DNA of 64,000 nt, taken from NCBI GenBank assembly GCA_027625915.1, contig JANTQA010000070.1:10297001-10361000 (forward strand). Reading direction: 5' to 3'. Origin of the DNA: Anaeramoeba flamelloides. Taxonomy: Eukaryota; Metamonada; Anaeramoebidae. A model generated the notes under the pieces. That model was not told where the DNA came from. It was given only the letters and a program-made list of their open reading frames with translations, and made no database searches. Below are positions 57,101-64,000 of the stretch, in pieces. Position numbers and translations under genes: made by a program. Each line of letters starts with the position of its first letter. Position 1 is the stretch's first letter.

Positions 57101-60060
57101 CAATGCAGTATTTATCGACAAACAGTTTTGCAAGATTTTCAAAAGATCCTAAATTTCTTAAAGGTTATAGATATTTATTAAATTTATATGATGACGATGA
57201 AATTTCTCACCAATTAAATGATTTCCTTATAAAAAGTGGTGTTGATTGTACTCGATTAAATGAAAATGGACAAAATGCACTACATGATTATTTGACTAAG
57301 AAAAGAATTTCTATCAATATCATTAAATTTTATATTCAAAACGGTGTAAAGACTTATCAAATAGATGTAATTTTTTTGACAACAAATTTTTTTTTTTTTT
57401 TTCTTTTAATTATTATTATTTATATTTAATTGAATTATATTATTTTGTTTTTTTTATTAAAATGGTTTTTATTATATACAATTTACAAAATAGAAATTTG
57501 GTTTTTTACCTCTTGATTATTTATTAAGATCAGACAATTTCCGTGCGAGACTAAAGAAAAAGAAAAAGAAAAAAATTTTGAAAATCATAAATGAACTATT
57601 AAAAGCAGGATCTTTAAGATATTTAACATCCGTAATTTTTTTTTTTTTTTTCTTTTTTTTTTCTTCTCGAAAATAAAAAAATTAGCATTAATTTTTTTTA
57701 ACAAATTAATATTTAAATTGATATTAAATATTAATTTGTTAAAAAAAAATTAAAAACTGGAAATAACATGTTTCAGATTAAATATTCTTGTAGAATTATA
57801 TTTACATAACATTTTCATTAGTGAAATATAATTAATTTAACAGAAATTATTTATTTAGAAATTATGAATTTGCGAATTTCTTTTTTGTTTAATGTTTTTT
57901 TATCAATTCTTAAAAATTGAAAGAAAAAAGTTATATTAATATATCAAAATGAATCCCAAAAGATTAGCCTAATTTTATAATTTTCTTTGTTTCTTAATTA
58001 TCTTTTTATCATGATGAAACTTAATTTGAAACGAACTATTTTGATATTTAGAATTGTTATCCATGATAAATTGTTTCTTATGAATAATCCAATTTAATTT
58101 TTAGTGTCATCTTGCCTTAATAAAATATAAGAAAGTTTCTAATCATAATAATAAACTCCATTTCAAAAATTATGGCTAACCTGAAATAAAAAATTGGAAA
58201 AAAAAATAAAATTCTTTACTATTGAATAATAACTAATAATTTAGCATTATTAATAATTTACTTTTAAATTATTCCAAACTCATAAAAACCTGATATTTTA
58301 AAAAGTAAAAAAAATCAAGACCAAAAAATAAAAAAAAGTGAATGAAAATTTACGAAAAGGGGATTTCAAAGTTTTTTATTATCAAACTTTCGCCTGAAAA
58401 AAAGCTTTTAAAGAAGATTTTTATGGATAATTATATACACTTTTTAAATTTTATACATAATCTCAAATATTTTTAATGTTTATTGGTATTTTTGAAGATC
58501 TTGCTTTTTTTTTAACGTGACTTGTAAAAAAAAAAAATGATTAAAAATATAAAAACAAGATAAAAAAAGGGAAAAAAAAAAGAACTCAAAAACATTTGTT
58601 AAACAAAAATTTGAAAAAGAAAAACAAAAATTTGCAAAAAAAAAAAAAATTTATTCTGATCTAAAAATTAGAAAATACTTTTTGAAGATGAATATGTGGT
58701 AAAACCACACAAAATCACTTCCTGTAACATTATAAAGTGAAGCAAAATTTTTGAAAAATAGTTTATATAATATTTTTTTAGGTATGAAAATTGGTGTTTA
58801 TTTTTTTTATCTTTTTGTTCGAAAGAATTTTTTTTAATCAGAGGTTTAATCAGACAAATTTTACAAGAATGAAAATTTTCTAATTATATTTTATTGTTGA
58901 AAAAATCAATTTATTAACTTATCGTATATCATAATTTTTTATTGAAATTATACTAGAATTCATTTTCTCCAATAAAACTGGAAATATTTTTTTCATTTGT
59001 TTAGAAATATTTTGATGAGAATATTCTGAATTATATTCAATAGGTGTTATTATTCTATCAGTGTTGGTATTCTCCCGAATTTAGTATTACCAATTTACAA
59101 AGGTAACCATTTAACAAAGAAAGTTTTCGAGGAAATGTAAAAAAAAAAATTACCCACTTTTTTGTAAATACATTTGAAATAAACATTCCCTCATAATTAC
59201 AAAAAAATTTAAAAATTAAAAAATATTATGAAAAAGTTTTTTATGAGAAGAAAACAAGTCAATGTTTCAACATAAAATTGATAAAAATTTGTTTTATTAA
59301 GTATTCCTCAGTCAAAGGAGCCCAGTTATTCTGAGTGGATGACATGAGTTTAAATGGTTTGAATCAATATTAGAAGAAAAAAATGATTTTGGAAATTTCA
59401 CAATTGAAATCAATTTTTCTGGCTCATTTTCAGATTTTTTTTTGGATTCGTAATTGATACCTAATGGTTTTGTTATTTTTTTTTTTATTGCAATATCGGT
59501 AGTCACTTGGTAAAAGAATGGTATTATAATGTTATTGAAACAGTGGAAATGATTGTAGAAAAAATATATTGATTTCTATTGGAATTTTTCTTTGATCTTT
59601 AATTAAAGATCAAAATGAATATTGATGCCTTTTAAAATACATCCTAAGAGTTTTATTTTTGAAATTATTAAGAAAATTAATTGATTTATTAGTTTTATTC
59701 CATATGTACATCAACTTTTCTTTAATTTTTATTATTCTACCTTTTTCTTTTTTGTTCTTCGAATGTCTATTATTAATAATAATTGAGTATTTAAAAAAAA
59801 AATTGGTATCCTTTGACAAAAATAAAGTTTATTTAGAAAATAATTTAATAAAGCAAAACAATTGTTTACTTAATGATTTAAGACAATTATAAATCGAAAC
59901 CAATGTGTATTTAGATATTTTTATAATGTTAATATATTAATTTTGTTTTCATTTTCTTGATCTTTTGGTTAATATTATTATTCTTCTTTTTATTATTTGA
60001 ATTGATATTATCATTATTATTATTATTAACTTTATTATTATTATTATTATTATTTGTTGA

Positions 60061-60113
<53 letters not shown>

Positions 60114-60869
60114 TATTCTTATTATTATTTTATATTATTTTATTATTCTTATTTTATATTATTTTATTATTCTTTAAAGAAACATTTTGAAGAAAGCCTT
60201 GAATTTGTAAACTTTAAAAATACTAAAAAAAAAATTCTAAAATTGTTGTCAGTAAATTATGATACCTTGTATCATGATTTTAAAATATTTTTCAAAGCTG
60301 GTGAATTTGCAGATTACACAATTAAAAATATTAAAGTTCATAAAAAGCTTGTTGAGCCACGGTTAAATAAAACAATTTCTGAAATTGAAAATATTTTTGA
60401 AAACTACCAAGAAAATGAAATCAAAAATGTTTTAAATTGGGTTTATAATGATCTAATACCAAACGATGAAAAAGATCTCTTAATATTCAAAGAAATTTTA
60501 CTTTTATTTGGGATTGAAGATTACGAAAATATGTCATTAACAAGAACAATGTGCAGTTTATTACATGATGACAATTCAAAGGATTATTCAATCATTGTTG
60601 AAAGCAGAAAACTAAAAGTCCATAAATTTGTTTTGCAAGCAAGATGTGGTTTATTTAAAGGGATGTTTTTAACGACAAGTGACAATAATGATTCTATTAA
60701 AGATTATACTAAAAAGAGTTATGACACTTTACTTTTGCTAATGGAGTATCTTTATACTGGTAAAGTAAATATGAATAAATTAACAAAAAAAATTAAAGTT
60801 GAGCTTATGGATTGTATCGATTATTATCAATTAAATCCAAAGAGTGATATATTAAAACAAATAAAATAA
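54181..60869 (+). CDS. Ankyrin-repeat protein with C-terminal BTB domains
   Basis: Probable cytosolic scaffold; ankyrin-BTB proteins are often Cullin-3 substrate adaptors, but the target here is unknown. The ATG at 54181 is preferred over the in-frame GTG at 54151. Exon 1 is 54181-57366 (1062 codons, donor GAT|GTAATT, phase 0) and exon 2 is 60180-60869 after CTTTAAAG; 1291 residues. Ankyrin repeats occur near residues 125-310 (KGNSILHNLC, GNTPLSVLL) and 720-1040 (DGNTCLHHFV, EGETILHKVF, EGDTPIHLFG, NGQNALHDYL), with a poorly conserved middle and an E/N/Q/K linker near 340-367. Exon 2 has a weak BTB-like unit (about 1080-1145) and a clear BTB domain (DYSIIVESRKLKVHKFVL ... LLLLMEYLYTGKVN). The 2.8-kb intron is long and repeat-filled. 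The join rests on phase and on ankyrin followed by BTB. If it is wrong, exon 2 is a separate BTB gene lacking its start. Confidence 0.75.
58130..58345. repeat. Dispersed repeat, MITE-free counterpart of 3150-3575
   Basis: CCATTTCAAAAATTATGGC, AACTAATAATTTAG, CTGATATTTTAAAA and ACCAAAAAATAAA match 3150-3575 without the 199-bp MITE. It lies in the intron of the ankyrin-BTB gene. Confidence 0.55.
59297..59831. mobile_element. B-family inverted-repeat element, copy 3
   Basis: Left end near TCCTCAGTCAAAGGAGCCCAG; right end TATCCTTTGACAAAAATAAA then GTTTA. The interior parallels 38749-39457 but is shorter by about 170 bp. It lies in the ankyrin-BTB intron. Confidence 0.6.
60001..60175. repeat. TTA trinucleotide microsatellite at the intron 3' end
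   Basis: About 50 TTA units with interruptions, ending just before the inferred acceptor (TTCTTTAAAG at 60170-60179). It supplies the T-rich tract there. Reading frames through it (poly-N, poly-L, poly-Y) are artefacts. Confidence 0.9.
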
Positions 60870-61146
60870 AAAGATTCCTAACTTCAATTCAAAATTTTTA
60901 ACACACCAAAATTCAATTTTTGAAAAAAAAAATCTTATTTAATCACTTCTGGAAGATATACTAAATTATAAAAATTAAATAATTTGAATCGTGGCAATTT
61001 TTTATGAATTACAATACCCACAAAATAAAAAATAAATAATTATCAATACTAATAAATAAAGAGTGTGCTAAAATTTTTGGATTTCAGTTTATTTATTATA
61101 GTGTTGTTACTACTACTGTGGATTCAGTCCACGTGTTGTCAAGACT
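60870..61146. other. 3' flank of the ankyrin-BTB gene
   Basis: A+T-rich sequence, no gene seen. Confidence 0.4.
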
Positions 61147-61705
61147 TAAACTCTTTTTCAGTCAAAGGGGCCCAGTTTTATTGAAGAAATAGAATACATT
61201 CTATGAGTTTAATTCATTATTTTACTCAAACTAAAATTTCAATTTTTAGATCAAAATAATTCTTTCTCTAATTTTAGTAAAATGTTTTTTTTTTTTGTAG
61301 TTTGCTTTTTGCGTTAATTTTCTTTTTTATTTTTTTTTTAAAAAATTAAATTTAAAAAAAAAAATTGTTTGAAACTCCAAATTAATATTTAGAAAAGTGA
61401 GTCTTTGTATGTTCTTTTTAAAATTTATACATTTAAAATTAAAAAATTATTATTGTCAACAATCTTAAATTCCTAAAGAAATTGTGACTTTTGCACGAGA
61501 CGTTCCAATGAAAAGACCTCTAAAAATTTTACAACGTTTTTTTTTTTGTAATTTATAGTTTGTTCAGGCTTTTCTTTGATGAATAATTGACTCAAATATC
61601 AAGTTTATTATTTCTCCTATTAATAAACAATCTTAGTTTGGTTGATTCTTCAAAATAAAGTGACTTTTTCATTTTTACCTTTCTACTTTGAGTGAAATGG
61701 GGTTT
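61147..61705. mobile_element. A-family inverted-repeat element, copy 2
   Basis: Left end TAAACTCTTTTTCAGTCAAA then GGGGCCCAGTTTTATTGAAG, almost identical to 8850-9399. Internal CACGAGACGTTCCAATGAAA and TTGGTTGATTCTTCAAAATA are shared. The right end (CTACTTTGAGTGAAATGGGG) is slightly decayed. Confidence 0.75.
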
Positions 61706-61870
61706 GTTTTTTTTTTAATTTGAGAAATAAAAAGAAAATTTCAAAAATTTTCTTTTTATATCTCAAATTAAAAAAAAAATTTAATAACAATTTTCCAGAA
61801 TTAGAAATAATTTTATAAAATTAAGGATTTTACTCAATTCTTTCAAATCCTGGAAAACTAAATGACAAAG
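61706..61870. repeat. Palindromic modules like those at 10915-12270
   Basis: Contains the palindrome AATTTGAGA...TCTCAAATT and a TTTTCCAGAATT ... ATCCTGGAAAAC pair with ATTTTACTCAATTCTTTC, as in the LINE-associated composite. Directly abuts the A-family element. Confidence 0.4.
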
Positions 61871-62074
61871 AATATTTTATAATTTGGGCAAGGCAAATGA
61901 TATAATTTTTTTATATATTGATCTTTTAATTCTTTTGAATTTTTTTTTTTTCATAAATTTTCTTTAATTACCCCTTTCTCTCAATAAATAAATGAAGTTT
62001 CTATTTATTTTCATATTATTGGGTTTATTACCTCTTTTTTTATTTTATAGTTATTATTATTTATTTTCAAGGTT

Positions 62075-62365
62075 TTCTTTTTACTTTTTTATTTATTTTT
62101 TATTTTATTTATTTGTTTTTTTTTTTTTATTTTAGTTTGTTTTTTGTTTGTTTTTTCTAACTCGTCTTCCAATTCCAATAATTCTTTTTCTAATAAATCA
62201 TTCTCTATGTTTGATTTTTCTTCTTTTGATTTTTTTTGAAAATTTTTTTCAACTTTTTCAATTTCTTTTTTAATTTCTTTTTCTTTTTTTCTTTTTTTCT
62301 TTTTTTGATACTTGATTTCTTTTTTTATTTTTTTGATATTTTTCGTTTTGCAAAAGATCGCGAGG
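62075..62365 (-). CDS. Candidate K/E-rich coiled-coil exon
   Basis: The minus strand is open without an ATG from about 62365 to 62075. It is highly charged: RSFAKRKISKKIKKEIKY, then KEIEKVEKNFQKKSKEEKS and LLEKELLELEDELEKT with a heptad-like pattern. Low-complexity A-rich DNA can produce such frames by chance, and no clear acceptor was found. The LLEKELLELEDELEK stretch is the best argument for real coding. Confidence 0.25.
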
Positions 62366-62399
62366 AAAAAAAAAAAAGAAATTTGAAATAAGAAAGTAT

Positions 62400-62820
62400 C
62401 ACTATGAAAAATTCAGACTAAGCAATGTCTTTTAAAATAAATTTTTTTATTAGCAAAAAATCTTGTTGTTAACTTTTTTTCAGTGGAGTTTCAGTTATAA
62501 AAAAATCTTTATTACTCATTTCAAAGATTGTGATTGGTTTTTTTTATAGTTTTTGGTGTGATTGTTTTTTGATTTTTAAAATATCAAGTTTTTATATGTT
62601 TGGAATGGTTTAAAAGTAAATTATTAATCATATTGAATAATTTATTCTTCTTTAATATAAAAGGGTCTATTTTTTTATATAATTTATTATTTCAAGTGTG
62701 TCACAATTTGTTAAATAGGGTTTAGAAAAAAAATTAAATATTCGAGTTAAATTGTAATTTATTTTTTATTTTAGAATTCTCAATAAAAAAATTGAAAAAT
62801 CCTATTTTGGATTATTTAAA
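62400..62820. other. A+T-rich tract, nothing recognised
   Basis: Stop-dense, homopolymer-rich sequence, apart from a weak A-family-like motif near 62385-62435. Confidence 0.3.
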
Positions 62821-62833
62821 AAAAAAATAACCT

Positions 62834-63107
62834 TAGATGTTATTTCCAAAAAAATGGTGCATTTGTTTTTAGATTACATAAAAAATCATCTTTGTTAGTG
62901 GGGTGTTCGTTAATTGACAATACCTTTTTAAGTTTAATATTAATATCGATTGAATCAATAACTAAGGTGTTTGTTTCTAAATATATTTGTTGTAATGTTA
63001 ATAAAAAATATAAAAAAAATAAAAAATTTTTTGTTGAATACAATGAACGACCAAATTTCAATAAAAAATGGAAATATGGAAAGTGTCACTTAAGATTTTT
63101 TAAATAA
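62834..63107 (+). CDS. Orphan coding-like exon, function unknown
   Basis: Open on the plus strand to TAA at 63105-63107, including YFQKNGAFVFRLHKKSSLLV, GCSLIDNTFLSLILISIESI, YICCNVNKKYKK and ending KKWKYGKCHLRFFK. Composition is protein-like. An upstream TTATTTTAG (about 62766-62774) is a possible acceptor, but a stop follows it in this frame. The antisense frame (62840-63061) is also open. No family recognised. Confidence 0.25.
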
Positions 63108-63695
63108 TAAACTGTAGTTATATGTTTTCTATTCTATTTGAAAATTTATTGAGATTAAAAAAGTTATGAAAACAGTTTTTTCAATCAAAAAGATAATAAT
63201 AAGTACCAATTTTAACACACTAAAAAAATATCAGATAAAATCGAGCTCAGAAAATTTAATATCTTTTATTTATGTAATATAATACTAAGAAACTAATTGT
63301 ATTATTATAAAGAATCGATAAATAGTTGTTAATGTTTTTAGATTTTCAAAGGCTTTTTTGAAATTTTAGTTTAAAAGTTATATTTTAAAATAAATTTGTC
63401 CCACTTTATTGGAAATAGCTTATATATCTATATATGTATTGTATTAATATGACATTCCCTAAAAAAGAAACTTTATTATTGAACTAATTATTTGTGTAAA
63501 TATACAGATTAACCGAAAATTATTTCTTTTTAAATTTGAAGAATACCCCTTATTAAATAAAACGACAATTTCAAAATTAAAAGTATACTGTTTCATCATT
63601 TTTTGAAGTGAAATTCAATTCTTAACCTGAGTATTAATTAAAAAAAATGATTTTAAATGGTATTAAGAGATTTAAAAAGTCGAAAATCGATAACA
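63108..63695. other. A+T-rich tract, no gene seen
   Basis: Nothing recognised between the orphan exon and the last MITE. Confidence 0.4.
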
Positions 63696-63697
63696 TA

Positions 63698-63896
63698 CAG
63701 TCAGTTTCACTTTTAAGGCACAAACTTTCAACAAAATTTAAGACACAAAAAAAAATCTCAAATTAAGGCACAAAATTCAAATTCTAGTAAAAATAAATTG
63801 TAAAAAAAAAATTACAAATTTTGTGCTTTATTTTGAGATTTTTTTTTATGCCTTAAATTTCGTTGAAAGTTTGTGCCTTAAAAGTGAAACTGACTG
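63698..63896. mobile_element. Mariner-like MITE, young subfamily, copy 5
   Basis: 199-bp palindrome with TA borders (63696-63697 and 63897-63898), intact CAGTCAGTTTCACTTTTAAG ends and all AAGGCACAAA-type iterons except one AAGACACAAA. Confidence 0.85.
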
Positions 63897-64000
63897 TATT
63901 TACATCTAAATATTATATTTATAAACCCAATCAATAAATATCTTTTTTACTGTTGGGCATTCCTTGTGGGTTTGATTCTTTTAAATTTATAATATATTGG

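Noticed and set aside
59929-60175. Poly-Asn, poly-Leu and poly-Tyr frames
   Set aside because: All come from the TTA microsatellite; the BTB exon is taken to start after it at 60180.
1-64000. LTR retroelements, Polintons or integrated viruses
   Set aside because: No integrase, protease, capsid or LTR pair was recognised. The only retroelement traces fit a LINE.
1-64000. Dictyostelium-type genome
   Set aside because: Similar base composition, but the fold-back repeat families and the B-box/SPRY gene do not point there. The assignment remains open without marker genes.

Overview
This is a very A+T-rich, intron-bearing eukaryotic window. Long poly-A/poly-T runs fill the spaces between a few protein genes. 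All three standard stop codons end reading frames. Introns begin GTAAG/GTAAT/GTAAA (one GTTTG) and end in AG. The proteins are rich in K, E, N and Q. The mix of genes (a B-box/SPRY TRIM-like protein, a very long ankyrin-BTB protein, conserved endosomal proteins, many fold-back repeats) suggests a free-living protist, perhaps an Anaeramoeba-like metamonad. That assignment is inference; no rRNA or organelle marker is present to settle it.

Layout. 1-1815: 5' part of an ANKRD13-like gene (minus), its intron filled by a ~1.2-kb repeat. 3150-6140: mariner-like MITEs and a fold-back element. 6296-6367: tRNA-Ala(UGC), minus. 6947-15426: a TRIM-like gene (two B-boxes, coiled coil, K/E-rich linker, SPRY) whose exons agree in phase across a 5.7-kb intron packed with transposon debris, including a LINE remnant. 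15427-26900: almost gene-free, with MITEs, a TTAA-flanked fold-back element, a second LINE remnant and a few orphan exon-like fragments. 26956-28006: complete IST1 (minus). 28007-32550: repeats and one orphan exon. 32551-35666: an Rxt3-domain gene (minus) with several tentative micro-exons. 35667-42088: repeats only. 42089-48088: complete five-exon CCDC93 (minus). 48089-54180: repeats, including a TTAA-flanked element carrying a nested insertion. 54181-60869: ankyrin-BTB gene with a 2.8-kb repeat-filled intron. 60870-64000: repeats and weak exon candidates.

How the genes fit together. IST1 (ESCRT-III, Vps4 regulator) and CCDC93 (CCC/Commander complex) both act on endosomal membranes, and ANKRD13 proteins are ubiquitin-binding endocytic adaptors elsewhere. 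The B-box/SPRY and ankyrin-BTB proteins have architectures typical of ubiquitin-ligase components. Eukaryotic neighbours need not share a pathway, so this clustering may be chance. The strongest novelty is the repeat landscape: several non-autonomous element families with clear target-site signatures (TA, TTAA, 8 bp) and nesting that gives relative ages. Several sit inside introns of genes whose splice phases still match.

All splice junctions were inferred by eye from GT/AG sites, phase and family knowledge; none is confirmed by transcripts.
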